A stretch of 34,362 bases of DNA. Origin: Gammaproteobacteria bacterium. GTDB taxonomy: Bacteria > Pseudomonadota > Gammaproteobacteria > Eutrophobiales > Eutrophobiaceae. The DNA lies in contig JANQJZ010000027.1 in assembly GCA_028281365.1 (NCBI GenBank), positions 1 to 34,362 of the forward strand, given 5' to 3'. The notes beneath the pieces are model-generated. The model searched no databases. It was not told the DNA's origin and saw nothing but the letters and a program-made list of their open reading frames with translations. The position numbers and the translations under genes were made by a program. Shown here in pieces: positions 7,157 to 19,125 of this stretch; position 1 is the first letter of the stretch; each line of letters opens with the position of its first letter.

Positions 7157-7555
7157 ATGGTAAAAAAAATTATCACAAAAGACGATATTGAATTACCGGC
7201 TTTATTTGAATGCGTAGAAGACTATGGCGGTTATGTTATTGTTCGATTAACAGGGATTGACGACTCCACAGTGGTTTCTCAGCACGATCGAGAAATTGAT
7301 GCCGTAAAAAAAGAACTGGACCTTCTTAATAGACATATCATTGCAGATTTTTCAAATGTCACAAAAATCGATAGTTCTACTGTGGCGGCCATATTATTAC
7401 GGGTAAAAGAACTTATGGAACATGGACGTCAGCTCTTCTTTATCAATGCTTCCGAAGAACTAAAGGGTTTGGTGGCTGTGCATAAGCTTTCTAATATTAT
7501 AAAGTTTTACGAGACAGAAAAAGATGCGCTCAGGGCTTTAGAGGTTATAGAATAA
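7157..7555 (+). CDS. Single-domain STAS protein (anti-sigma factor antagonist-like)
   Basis: This 132-aa protein is one STAS domain. The strand-turn IADFSNVTKIDSSTVAAIL (about 62-80) carries D72-S73-S74, matching the Asp-Ser-Ser turn where SpoIIAA/RsbV proteins are phosphorylated by a partner kinase; FFINASEEL and the C-terminal helix complete the fold. Known relatives switch anti-sigma kinases or act as modules in transport and lipid-asymmetry systems. Neither a kinase/phosphatase partner nor an Mla transporter is nearby, so its partner is unknown. It follows the 228-aa gene by 36 nt with an AGAAGAAAG ribosome site. The 178 nt after it, up to serS, show no feature I can support. Confidence 0.82.
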   Translation: MVKKIITKDDIELPALFECVEDYGGYVIVRLTGIDDSTVVSQHDREIDAVKKELDLLNRHIIADFSNVTKIDSSTVAAILLRVKELMEHGRQLFFINASEELKGLVAVHKLSNIIKFYETEKDALRALEVIE

Positions 7556-7733
7556 ATTATATATTTTTATCAATTAGACGAAAATAAACTATCTGGCCCA
7601 CTATTACCTCTGCTAGTTGTACTTCTTTATAGGTATTTTTAATGTTACGTTATGTGATTGAAAAAACTACCTGAGTCGAGACATCAACAATACCTCAAAG
7701 GCAATATTTAATTTCCAGATAAAATTTTTCGAC

Positions 7734-9330
<1,597 letters not shown>

Positions 9331-9334
<4 letters not shown>

Positions 9335-9705
9335 ACTTGCCTCCCAAGGATCATTCCCAGCCAGCAACCTGACACACATAATGTTACGCTAAGCAGAATA
9401 TTCATACCGGCTTTAAATGTTTCACCTGCTTCAAGTAAATTTAATGTTTCAATTGAGAACGTTGAAAAGGTAGTAAATGCACCTAATAAACCTATGGTTA
9501 TACCTGCTCGCCATTCGGTACTGATGTTCATTCTTTCAACCATCATGACATAAACAGTACCCATAATAATTGAACCGACAATATTTACTGCCAAGGTACC
9601 GTAGGGAAATCCACGACCGAGCAGCATATAGACACCATTAGACATTCCATAACGGCAAAGCGCTCCAACAGCACCTCCTATAGCGATAGCAATTAATTGA
9701 AACAT
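9331..9705 (-). CDS. crcB: CrcB/Fluc fluoride ion channel
   Basis: This 124-aa, four-helix membrane protein is the usual size for the family. It carries GAVGALCRYG near the N-terminus, GTLAVNIVGSIIMG (helix 2 with the conserved Asn) and GLLGAFTTFSTFSIET (the Phe/Thr track of the pore). Fluc proteins assemble as antiparallel dimers in the inner membrane and export fluoride passively. It lies 4 nt after rarA and overlaps DUF190 by 4 nt. I see no fluoride riboswitch; the gene has no leader of its own. Confidence 0.95.
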
Positions 9706-9709
9706 AAGT

Positions 9710-11023
9710 CTAATTTTTGGTTTCTTTTGCTTTTTTATCCTGTTCTCTTAACATTGCCAGTTTTTCTGCGATTTTTATTTCTAAACCGCGATTAACAGGC
9801 AGATAATACTCTCTCGCATCCATATCGTCCGGGAAATAATGTTCCCCTGCTGCATAGGCATCTGGTTCATTATGCGCATAGCGATAATCTTTTCCATAAT
9901 CAAGTGACTTCATTAATTTGGTTGGTGCATTACGTAAATGAAGTGGAACTTCCCTGGAACCTGATTGTTTCGCATCCTGCATAGCAGCTTTGTATGCAGT
10001 ATATACTGCATTACTTTTCGCGGCGCATGCAAGATATACAATTGCTTGTGCAATTGCCAATTCACCTTCAGGTGAACCCAGACGTTCCTGTGTTTCCCAG
10101 GCATCCAGAGCAAGCCGTATAGCTCGTGGATCAGCATTTCCTATATCTTCTGATGCCATTCTGACAACACGGCGTGCAATATATAAGGGATCACAGCCCC
10201 CATCAATCATTCTTGTAAACCAGTAAAGCGACGCGTCCGGATTGGAGCCTCTTACTGATTTATGCAAGGCAGAAATTTGATCGTAAAAAGCTTCACCACC
10301 TTTATCAAATCGTCTTAAAGAACCATCCACCAATACTTCATCAATCAGTTTTTCTGTTATTTCTCCTTCTTCTGCCAGATCTGATGCAATTTCCAACAGG
10401 TTAAGTGCACGACGTGCATCGCCATCAGAAACATTGGCTAATTTTATTAATACATCTTCATTGAGTGATAGGGATTGTTGACCCAGGCCCTTTTCCTTAT
10501 TACTTAACGCTTTTTGTAAAATGGACTTTATATGTTCACTATCTAAAGCTTTAAGTACATATACACGCACACGGGATAATAAGGCATTATTTAATTCGAA
10601 TGATGGATTTTCTGTAGTTGCTCCAATAAATGTTATGGTCCCGTCTTCAACGTATGGTAGAAATGCATCTTGTTGAGCCTTGTTGAAACGATGAACTTCG
10701 TCGACAAATAATACGGTATCTTTCTCATAGACTTCACGATATTGTTTTGCCTGTTCAATCGCTGCTCTGATATCTTTAACGCCACTTAATACAGCAGAGA
10801 CAGTTAGAAATTGAGCTTCACAAGATGAACTTATTAATTTTGCCAGTGTTGTCTTACCTGTTCCCGGTGGACCCCAAAATACCATGGAGTGCAGACGCCC
10901 CTGCTCTATTGCTATTCTGAGTGGCTTGTCCTTTCCAAGAATATGTTCCTGTCCCGTAAAAGAATCAATCGTGGCAGGACGCATGCGATCAGCAAGTGGA
11001 TGATAATCAATATTACTCGCCAT
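9710..11023 (-). CDS. rarA: Replication-associated recombination protein A (AAA+ ATPase)
   Basis: The product (437 aa; E. coli 447) is the MgsA/RarA/WRNIP1 clamp-loader-like AAA+ ATPase that acts at stalled replication forks. Walker A is GPPGTGKTT (51-59), Walker B FVDEVHRFNKAQQDAF, sensor 1 IGATTENPSFELNNALLSR, and the C-terminal tetramerisation region contains GSREVPLHLRNAPTKLMK and DYRYAHNEPDAYAAGEHYFPD. The N-terminus LADRMRPATIDSFTGQEH is typical. It sits between the diguanylate cyclase (64 nt upstream) and crcB (4 nt downstream); in E. coli rarA lies between lolA and serS. Confidence 0.96.
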   Translation of the reverse strand: MASNIDYHPLADRMRPATIDSFTGQEHILGKDKPLRIAIEQGRLHSMVFWGPPGTGKTTLAKLISSSCEAQFLTVSAVLSGVKDIRAAIEQAKQYREVYEKDTVLFVDEVHRFNKAQQDAFLPYVEDGTITFIGATTENPSFELNNALLSRVRVYVLKALDSEHIKSILQKALSNKEKGLGQQSLSLNEDVLIKLANVSDGDARRALNLLEIASDLAEEGEITEKLIDEVLVDGSLRRFDKGGEAFYDQISALHKSVRGSNPDASLYWFTRMIDGGCDPLYIARRVVRMASEDIGNADPRAIRLALDAWETQERLGSPEGELAIAQAIVYLACAAKSNAVYTAYKAAMQDAKQSGSREVPLHLRNAPTKLMKSLDYGKDYRYAHNEPDAYAAGEHYFPDDMDAREYYLPVNRGLEIKIAEKLAMLREQDKKAKETKN

Positions 11024-11087
11024 ATAGTAAAGAATATAGATTTCAGAAAGAAACTAATCTTAACGATTAATGAAAGAAGTATATCAT

Positions 11088-12281
11088 TTATACAACGAGT
11101 CGTGGGGTTGGATTTTTCTCGAGCAACTCTTTGGTTCTGATGATATTTCTGCCATCGTTTTTAGCATTATAAAGCGCCTTGTCACTGGTATATATCAAAT
11201 CCATATAACTATCTGTATTATTAGGCACAACGGATGCAATACCTATACTAATAGTCAGGTATTTACTTATTTCTGAACGAGGATTAGGAATATTCAGTTC
11301 TCTGACACCGGAGTGAATTTTTTCTGCAAAATTAATAGCGCCACTTAAGTTTGTGTCAGGCATGATGATAGAAAATTCCTCACCCCCATAACGTGCAATA
11401 AAATCTCCAGGACGGTTCAGGTTGTCTTTTAGATATTGTGCGATAAATATTAAACACTCATCCCCTTTTACATGGCCGTACTCATCGTTATATTGTTTAA
11501 AATAATCTAAATCAATCATAAGTAACGATATTGGTGTATTTGTACGCTTTGCACGTGACCATTCTCGCTCCAGGTTTTCATCCAGACTTCTGCGATTTGC
11601 AACTTTGGTTAATTCATCTATTACAGTTAACTCTTTTAAACGATCATTCACACCCTTTAAATATGTTAATAATTGTTCATTAAGAAACTTTAACCTGACC
11701 GCATCAATCAAGGCATTATGATTCCAGATAAACAGTTTTCTAACTATCAAGATATATATGATCCCGACTATACCCAGGTTAAAATATTGAGCCTGTCCTA
11801 TAGACAGCAGCTTAATGATTACTGGTAATGTTAGGCAATATTGATAAAGATAAAATGAATATTTGTCTGAAGAAAATGAAACAAGCCCTGCTGGTGTCAT
11901 CAATGCTAATAATGACAATAGATATACTTGGTTGATAAGTGGTAAGTCATTAAAAAAGAAAACGAGTCCCCATCCATATATCGAACCTAATAAACCTGCG
12001 CATACTGCATAACGGATATGTAAAATTTTAAAATCATTTATATCATTCAAATTCTTTTGAGTTTTATAAGTATCTATAAAACGATAAACATTTAAACCTA
12101 TTAATAGTAATGCCCATGTAAATGCATAGACATAATTTACATAATCAATTATTACCAGAATAAAAACTGTTAAAGAAATTATATGTAAAGCTGGACGGGA
12201 TATTGAACCTTTATAAAGCAGGCTAACTTGTTCAATATAGATACGATTTTCCAGTTCTGCAAGAGATTCCTGATTAAGCAT
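11088..12281 (-). CDS. Membrane-anchored diguanylate cyclase (GGDEF)
   Basis: The product is 397 aa. Residues 30-185 hold about six hydrophobic segments with no sensory domain I can name. After a short coiled stretch (about 190-218) the GGDEF domain begins at LTVIDELTKVANRRSLDE. The active-site loop is RYGGEEF (G299-F303), and the RxxD inhibitory site (R290-P-G-D293) stands five residues before it, so c-di-GMP product inhibition is expected. The substrate-binding IDLDYFKQYND and ALYNAKNDGRN motifs are intact. This should be an active cyclase making c-di-GMP from GTP. It interrupts the otherwise standard lolA-rarA pair, 88 nt after lolA. There is no c-di-GMP hydrolase or effector nearby. Confidence 0.93.
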   Translation of the reverse strand: MLNQESLAELENRIYIEQVSLLYKGSISRPALHIISLTVFILVIIDYVNYVYAFTWALLLIGLNVYRFIDTYKTQKNLNDINDFKILHIRYAVCAGLLGSIYGWGLVFFFNDLPLINQVYLLSLLALMTPAGLVSFSSDKYSFYLYQYCLTLPVIIKLLSIGQAQYFNLGIVGIIYILIVRKLFIWNHNALIDAVRLKFLNEQLLTYLKGVNDRLKELTVIDELTKVANRRSLDENLEREWSRAKRTNTPISLLMIDLDYFKQYNDEYGHVKGDECLIFIAQYLKDNLNRPGDFIARYGGEEFSIIMPDTNLSGAINFAEKIHSGVRELNIPNPRSEISKYLTISIGIASVVPNNTDSYMDLIYTSDKALYNAKNDGRNIIRTKELLEKNPTPRLVV

Positions 12282-12369
12282 TTGTTATTGTCTTTTTAGC
12301 AATCATTGTTAACTGAATAAATGACTTTCATTTAATTTATTATGTAATTTTCCTGATTATTATAAAAGA

Positions 12370-13002
12370 TTATTGTTGTTCTCTTTCATCAATTACATCG
12401 ACATTTTCAGGTATTTCCAGTTTAAATAATTCAGTTGGCAATTTGGAGTTTTTATTTATTCCTTCAAAATCTATTCGTGTCACTTGTCCAAGGTTATCTG
12501 CAATAATCATCATGCCAAGCCTGTTTTTATCAAAGCCAAAACGGATATTTTTATACTGTGCTTCCAGATCGCGTGGTGTTAATTCAATCCAGTCGTACCC
12601 CTCAATTTTTCCCATATCAATTGTAACAAAGTGTATATTTATATCGGAGTTACCAAGAATAATACCCGCCGGAGTTTGATCAATTGTATCACCCATTGGT
12701 TTAATGGTGACCTGTTCCAGGTCTTCATCATAGATCCACAAATTATCCCCATCAGAAATTATTTTTTGTGAGTACGGTTCCTGATAGGACCAATGAAATT
12801 TTCCCGGTTGCTGTAAATATAAAGTGCCTGATGTTTTTTCAAGTTGTTCGCCATCTTCATTAATCAATGTTTGAACAAAATTTGCCTGCATACTTTTAAA
12901 GTCTTTTAAAAAAGCTTTTAAAGGATCGCCAGAATCGACAGCTAAAGCTGATTTAAAGAATAATAAAAATATAACGGGTAATGTATATCTATAGATGTGC
13001 AT
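12370..13002 (-). CDS. lolA: Outer-membrane lipoprotein carrier protein
   Basis: The product (210 aa) has a signal peptide ending SALA/VD (after residue 21). LolA is the periplasmic chaperone that takes lipoproteins from the Lol ABC transporter to LolB at the outer membrane. The family pattern is clear: FKSMQANFVQTL, SGTLYLQQPGKFHWSYQEPY with the conserved Arg region replaced by a Lys-containing PGKFHW, DGDNLWIYDEDLEQVTI, and ELTPRD. It is 6 nt downstream of ftsK, as in E. coli and Pseudomonas, and probably co-transcribed. The transporter subunits are encoded in this window at 32072-33986. Confidence 0.95.
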   Translation of the reverse strand: MHIYRYTLPVIFLLFFKSALAVDSGDPLKAFLKDFKSMQANFVQTLINEDGEQLEKTSGTLYLQQPGKFHWSYQEPYSQKIISDGDNLWIYDEDLEQVTIKPMGDTIDQTPAGIILGNSDINIHFVTIDMGKIEGYDWIELTPRDLEAQYKNIRFGFDKNRLGMMIIADNLGQVTRIDFEGINKNSKLPTELFKLEIPENVDVIDEREQQ

Positions 13003-13008
13003 AATAAT

Positions 13009-15315
13009 TTAATCAATTGGTGGAGGTGGTGCCGCAAGAACTTCCCGGCTTCCATTGGATTCAAGTGGTCCAACTAATCCACTATTTTCCATTTCTTCAA
13101 CAATTCTTGCAGCTCGATTGTAACCTACCTTTAAACGTCGCTGGATATATGATATCGATGCCTTACGCGTTTCCGTTACAATTCGAACTGCTTCATCATA
13201 CAAAGGATCCATGTCATCCCTTGGCGTATCTAATCCCGGTATTGCTTCTGCTCCGCCCTCTGACGGCCCACGTAAAATATCATCAATATATTCGGGCATG
13301 CCACGTGATTTTAAATCATTTACAACATTATGAACCTCGTTATCCGAGACAAACGCACCATGTACACGTTCCGGAATGCTTTTACCACCAGGTAAAAACA
13401 ACATATCACCATGCCCCAGAAGATGTTCAGCGCCCATTTGATCCAATATAGTTCTTGAATCAACCTTGGATGAAACCTGAAATGCAATACGACTTGGGAT
13501 ATTTGCTTTAATTAAACCTGTTATTACGTCAACAGATGGTCTCTGGGTAGCTAAAATAAGATGAACGCCTGCTGCTCTCGCTTTTTGTGCGAGTCTCGCA
13601 ATCAGCTCTTCAACCTTTTTACCAACAGTCATCATCATATCTGCTAACTCATCAATGATGACGATAACAAAAGGTAATTTTTCTAATGTGGGTATTTCAT
13701 CATCTTCACCAAGCGGTGTATAGAAAGGATCAGGAATACCGGTACCTCTTTCAGTTGCCTCAATTATCTTTTTATTATACCCACCAATATTTCTTACACC
13801 TAAAGCAGCCATTAATTTATAACGTCTTTCCATTTCAGCAACACACCAACGTAAGGCATTGGCTGCTTCTTTCATATCAGTTACAACTGGTGTTAATAAA
13901 TTTGGTATCCCTTCATAAACAGATAATTCAAGCATCTTTGGATCGATCATAATCAATCGAACATCTGCAGCAGTTGATTTGTATAACAAACTTAAAATCA
14001 TGGCATTTAAAGCAACTGATTTACCTGAACCCGTTGTTCCTGCAACTAAAAGGTGGGGCATCTTTGCCAGATCAGTAACAATTGGTTTACCACCTATGTC
14101 TTTTCCCAATGCAAGTACCATTGGAGATTTTAAAGATTCGTATTCACCGGTATTTAAAATTTCTCCCAGCGTAACCAGTTCACGACTTTCATTTGGTATT
14201 TCCAGTCCGATATAAGGCTTGCCGGGTATAACATCGACAATACGCACGCTCACAACTGATAAAGATCGTGCAAGATCTTTTGACAGGTTCATGATCGTGC
14301 TGCTCTTTACTCCGGGAGCAGGTTCCAGTTCAAATCGGGTAATAACGGGACCCGGGTGTACAGCAACAACTTCAACGGTTACACCGAAATCTTTTAGCTT
14401 CAGTTCTACTTGTCGGGACATCGCTTCCAGGGCTTCTTTTGAATACTGCCCTTTGGCAGGCGGTGGTGCATCAAGTAAACCTAATGTTGGTAAAACTGTA
14501 TCTGCAGGCGGTTCAAACAGGCTTTCCTGTTTTTCTTTTACTGCGCGTATACTTGGTTTAACTTCAGGAGTGACGGTTTGTATCTTTGGCGGTATACGTT
14601 GTACTTCAATTTCTTGTTCCTGTTTCAGGACGATTTCCCTGTCTTTCCTGGCGCGACGGCCTTGTGCTGCATCTTTAAGCTCAACAAACTTTTGACGAAA
14701 AGTTGCGAATGAATCCAGAGTTAATTTACCAGTAGAATCAATCAGCCATAACCAGGAAAGGCCGGTATAAAGTGTTATACCAATTAGAAACATGGCTAGC
14801 ATTAACAAGGTACTACCTGTATCACCAGTAGTATTTAATAACAGACTACCTGCAACATTACCCAGGATTCCCCCTGCACCTCTTACTTCATGGGGTAATG
14901 CTGCTCCAGGATAAAAATGCATCCAGGCAATTCCACAACCTCCGATAAGGCCTAAAAGAATGCCTATCCCACGAATAGAAAAGAGTAATTGATTAAATCT
15001 TTCCTTATTTTTTCTGGATTGAAATAGCCGCCAACCACTAACAATGAACAAAACCGGGAATAGATAACCAAAATAGCCAAAGATGTAGAGTAGGATATCT
15101 GCTATCCACGCGCCAACAGAACCTGCACTGTTGTGAATTATATTTGTCGTGACTGAGTGCGACCAACCCGGATCATCAGGATGATAGCTAAATAACGCGA
15201 TTAGTAAATATACTGCAACTATCAATAATCCAAAGACAATAACCTCTCGAACATTGCTGATAACCTGATCAGAGAGCGGTTTGGCTGCTTTTTGCTTTCT
15301 GGACGCTTGACTCAC
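13009..15315 (-). CDS. ftsK: DNA translocase FtsK
   Basis: The product (768 aa) has four N-terminal membrane segments (about 24-190) that anchor it at the septum, a short linker (about 195-290) and the motor. The alpha/beta RecA-like domains contain Walker A GTTGSGKS (426-433) and Walker [11 protein letters not shown]; the C-terminal gamma winged helix (about 700-760) has [24 protein letters not shown], which reads KOPS sites and activates XerCD at dif. The linker is far shorter than the roughly 600 residues of E. coli FtsK but is common outside the enterobacteria. It starts the ftsK-lolA operon and diverges from trxB. The 179-nt gap to trxB holds no promoter I can place with confidence, and there is no lrp gene as in E. 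coli. Confidence 0.97.
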   Translation of the reverse strand: MSQASRKQKAAKPLSDQVISNVREVIVFGLLIVAVYLLIALFSYHPDDPGWSHSVTTNIIHNSAGSVGAWIADILLYIFGYFGYLFPVLFIVSGWRLFQSRKNKERFNQLLFSIRGIGILLGLIGGCGIAWMHFYPGAALPHEVRGAGGILGNVAGSLLLNTTGDTGSTLLMLAMFLIGITLYTGLSWLWLIDSTGKLTLDSFATFRQKFVELKDAAQGRRARKDREIVLKQEQEIEVQRIPPKIQTVTPEVKPSIRAVKEKQESLFEPPADTVLPTLGLLDAPPPAKGQYSKEALEAMSRQVELKLKDFGVTVEVVAVHPGPVITRFELEPAPGVKSSTIMNLSKDLARSLSVVSVRIVDVIPGKPYIGLEIPNESRELVTLGEILNTGEYESLKSPMVLALGKDIGGKPIVTDLAKMPHLLVAGTTGSGKSVALNAMILSLLYKSTAADVRLIMIDPKMLELSVYEGIPNLLTPVVTDMKEAANALRWCVAEMERRYKLMAALGVRNIGGYNKKIIEATERGTGIPDPFYTPLGEDDEIPTLEKLPFVIVIIDELADMMMTVGKKVEELIARLAQKARAAGVHLILATQRPSVDVITGLIKANIPSRIAFQVSSKVDSRTILDQMGAEHLLGHGDMLFLPGGKSIPERVHGAFVSDNEVHNVVNDLKSRGMPEYIDDILRGPSEGGAEAIPGLDTPRDDMDPLYDEAVRIVTETRKASISYIQRRLKVGYNRAARIVEEMENSGLVGPLESNGSREVLAAPPPPID

Positions 15316-15449
15316 ATTAAACCTATTTAAAAGAAAACATCTGTAATTATATGTTTATTAAAGAAATAATTAAACAATATTTTTAAAATAAATTTATCTC
15401 GGAGAGGTTTTGTCAATTTTGCTGATCATACTGCTTTAACGTACCATAG

Positions 15450-16451
<1,002 letters not shown>

Positions 16452-16460
16452 AATAAATAC

Positions 16461-17255
16461 ATGGATTTAAAAATCAAGTATTTTGGTTGGTCAAGCATAG
16501 GTATTTATTCCGATTCTCATTCGCTTTTTTTTGATCCATTCCATCGACAATATTGCGGCGTTAAATGGTCCAACATCAATGATTATCTTGATGCTGATGT
16601 TGTTTGCATAACACACGGACATGAAGAGCACTTCGTCGATACGCCTGAAATTATCAGACGTTCCGGTGCAAAAGTTATTTCATCACCACATATTTGCCGG
16701 TTTTTACGAAAAAGAAATAAAATTTCAAATGATCAGCTTATTTCAATTAATTATTTTGAACCGCTCGAAGTTGGTAGTTTTAAAATCACTGCATTTAAGT
16801 GGAAACATAGAGATATTAATCTACCGCGTGCAATCACTCGCGCTGTATTTACAGGTAATACGGCTCAAATCAAATGGGCGTGGAATGGTGCTATAAATGC
16901 ACCATTTTATGCGCCCTATGTTGGTTATGTCATAGAACTTAAAAATGGCACAACAATCATGAATTATAATGAGGGTTTTAACACCAAGATGACCGATCAG
17001 GAGATCCAATACCTGGGTAAACAATTTAATGTGGACATTTTACTTGTCGGCATGCAACTAAATTTTGTTAATGATGTAGCGCGAGGGGTATCAGCACTGT
17101 CACCAAAAAAAGTTATTTTGTACCCTCCGCACGAAAAATTTCATGAGATGATGGGTGTCACCTCATTACCATGGTCAGATTTCGTTGAAGCGGCACAAAA
17201 GGCTGTACCGGAAATGAAAGTCTATTCAGCGGAACCAGGCTGTACTTACTCTTGA
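16461..17255 (+). CDS. Metallo-beta-lactamase-fold hydrolase, UlaG-like
   Basis: The product (264 aa) belongs to the MBL superfamily branch near UlaG (L-ascorbate-6-phosphate lactonase) by its GWSSIGIYSDSHSLFFDPF start and its THGHEEH motif (51-57). The canonical metal motif is HxHxDH; here H52, H54 and H57 are kept but Asp is replaced by Glu56. Further ligand candidates are H94 region VISSPHICRF and YPPHEKFHEM near the C-terminus. There is no signal peptide. The substrate is unknown. It is 9 nt after trxB and 1 nt before the oxidoreductase, so it belongs to this operon. The fold is confident; activity and substrate are not. Confidence 0.85.
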   Translation: MDLKIKYFGWSSIGIYSDSHSLFFDPFHRQYCGVKWSNINDYLDADVVCITHGHEEHFVDTPEIIRRSGAKVISSPHICRFLRKRNKISNDQLISINYFEPLEVGSFKITAFKWKHRDINLPRAITRAVFTGNTAQIKWAWNGAINAPFYAPYVGYVIELKNGTTIMNYNEGFNTKMTDQEIQYLGKQFNVDILLVGMQLNFVNDVARGVSALSPKKVILYPPHEKFHEMMGVTSLPWSDFVEAAQKAVPEMKVYSAEPGCTYS

Positions 17256-17256
17256 T

Positions 17257-18252
17257 ATGAAAGTAGTTCAATTACATGAACATGGAGGACCTGACCTTTT
17301 AACAAGCGGCGAAATTGATGATCCGGTTATACAAAAACCAACTGAAATAAAGGTTAGATTAAAAGCGGCAGGAATTAACCCGATTGATACCAAACTCAGG
17401 GCCGGGCTTTATCCAGTTGAAAATTTTCCTGTTATTTTAGGTTGTGATGGTTCAGGCATTATTGAAGAACTCGGTTCTGAAGTAACGCATTTCAAACAAG
17501 GTGATGAGGTTTTCTTTTTTCACGGTGGCGTGGGCGGCATTCAGGGTAATTATGCTCAATTTAAGGTTCTTGATGAGCACTTCATAGCACATAAGCCCGA
17601 ATCAATTGACTTCAATGCAGCGGCTGCTGCACCTCTTGTTTTATTAACCGCCTGGGAATCATTATTTGACCATGCACAAATAAAACAGGGACAGACTGTA
17701 TTTATTAATGCGGGTGCGGGTGGTGTCGGTCATATTGCTATCCAACTGGCTAAATATGCAGGTGCAAGCGTTTGTACTACCATCAGTAATGATGAAAAAG
17801 CAGCGTACGTTAAACGACTTGGTGCAGACTATATTATTAACTATAAAGAGCAGGACGTTGCAGAAGCTGTTTTGGAATGGACCAATGGTGACGGTGTTGA
17901 TATCGTCATTGATAATATTGGTAGTAGTGAAATTCAATCGGCATTTTCTTTTATCAAGCACTATGGAAAGATAGTAACGCTGTTACAACCTGATAAAGAT
18001 ATAGATTGGAGTTTGGCAAGGTTCAAAAATGTTCAGTTTCATTTTGAAGTTATGCTTTCACCACTTTTATTTGATTTAAGTGAAAAACAAAAGCATCAAA
18101 CAGAAATATTAGGGAACTGCGCCAGATTAATTGACGATGGAAAATTACAGGTTAATGTGAGCAAACAATTTGATTTAGAGTATGCTGCCGAAGCACACCG
18201 CTTAATTGAAGAAGGACATACTACGGGCAAGATTGTTTTAACGATTGTTTGA
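17257..18252 (+). CDS. NADP-dependent MDR oxidoreductase (quinone reductase-like, zinc-free)
   Basis: The product (331 aa) is a medium-chain dehydrogenase/reductase. The GroES-like N-terminal part contains VRLKAAGINPIDTKLRAG and ILGCDGSGIIEELG; the Rossmann part has INAGAGGVGHIAIQLAK (150-166). The catalytic and structural zinc Cys clusters are missing, placing it with the quinone oxidoreductase/zeta-crystallin branch that reduces quinones or activated alkenes with NADPH. It starts one nt after the MBL gene, so translation is probably coupled. The exact substrate is not evident. Its position in a trxB operon suggests redox or electrophile detoxification, which is inference. Confidence 0.9.
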   Translation: MKVVQLHEHGGPDLLTSGEIDDPVIQKPTEIKVRLKAAGINPIDTKLRAGLYPVENFPVILGCDGSGIIEELGSEVTHFKQGDEVFFFHGGVGGIQGNYAQFKVLDEHFIAHKPESIDFNAAAAAPLVLLTAWESLFDHAQIKQGQTVFINAGAGGVGHIAIQLAKYAGASVCTTISNDEKAAYVKRLGADYIINYKEQDVAEAVLEWTNGDGVDIVIDNIGSSEIQSAFSFIKHYGKIVTLLQPDKDIDWSLARFKNVQFHFEVMLSPLLFDLSEKQKHQTEILGNCARLIDDGKLQVNVSKQFDLEYAAEAHRLIEEGHTTGKIVLTIV

Positions 18253-18291
18253 TGAAAATATGATTTAAAATCCCTGAAATCCGGAACAACG

Positions 18292-19125
18292 GTGAACCCA
18301 ATATTAAAAAGTATGTTTCAATCAGCCCTGTTCATTCTCATCAGTGTCTGGATACTACTATCAATATTACTTTATTTGTTCCAACCTGGTTTTATATATT
18401 ACCCATATAAAAAAGTTGAAGTTACACCGGCAGCAATACAGTTAAAGTATGAAGATGTATTTTTGACTACAAGCGATAATATTAAGCTTAATGGATGGTG
18501 GATCCCCAGGCTGAATTCCAGAGCCACCCTGCTCTTTTTACATGGTAATGCAGGTAATATCTCTCATCGTCTTGATAGTATAAAAATATTTCATGATCTC
18601 GGCTTATCAGTATTTATTATTGACTACCGCGGTTATGGAAATAGTGAAGGAAAACCTTCAGAAAAAGGAACTTACCTGGATGCTGAGGCAGCCTGGCAAT
18701 ACCTGGTTAATGAAAAAAATATAGCCAGCGATGAAATAATAGTTTTTGGCCGTTCTTTAGGTGGTGCTGTGGCAAGCTGGTTAGCGACAAAGCATACCGT
18801 TGCAGGATTAATACTGGAATCTACATTCACATCAATTGAAGACATGGGCAGACATTATTATCCTTACTTGCCTGTTAAATTTTTGGCAAGAATTAAATAT
18901 CCAACTCTAAAAAGAATTAGTCAGGTTAATTCTCCGGTACTTGTTATTCACAGCCCTGATGATGATATTGTACCCTATCAACTGGGAAAAAAGTTATTTG
19001 TACAAGCCAATGAGCCTAAACAATTTCTCAATTTAACTGGTGGTCATAATGAAGGTTTTCTAAGCAGTGGTAATTTATATATCCAAGGTCTGAATAATTT
19101 TTTAAATAGTATTTTTAGTAAATGA
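18292..19125 (+). CDS. Membrane-anchored alpha/beta hydrolase (BEM46/YfhR-like)
   Basis: The product is 277 aa from GTG 18292, with GGAAC upstream; ATG 18313 is a less likely start that would trim the anchor. An N-terminal helix (about 10-30) anchors it to the membrane. The fold shows the oxyanion HGNAGN (84-89), nucleophile elbow GRSLGG with S155, acid near D223-D225 (SPDDDIVP) and H252 (GGHNEG), a complete serine-hydrolase triad. BEM46-type proteins are esterases or lipases with poorly known substrates. Its last codon overlaps the transporter start (ATGA), so the hydrolase and transporter are coupled. Confidence 0.88.
   Translation: MNPILKSMFQSALFILISVWILLSILLYLFQPGFIYYPYKKVEVTPAAIQLKYEDVFLTTSDNIKLNGWWIPRLNSRATLLFLHGNAGNISHRLDSIKIFHDLGLSVFIIDYRGYGNSEGKPSEKGTYLDAEAAWQYLVNEKNIASDEIIVFGRSLGGAVASWLATKHTVAGLILESTFTSIEDMGRHYYPYLPVKFLARIKYPTLKRISQVNSPVLVIHSPDDDIVPYQLGKKLFVQANEPKQFLNLTGGHNEGFLSSGNLYIQGLNNFLNSIFSK

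Noticed and set aside
4640-7560. Toxin-antitoxin module or transposon in the accessory block
   Set aside because: No small overlapping gene pair of known toxin type, no transposase and no flanking inverted repeats were found.
9706-9709. Fluoride riboswitch for crcB
   Set aside because: crcB starts 4 nt after rarA; there is no leader where a riboswitch could fold.
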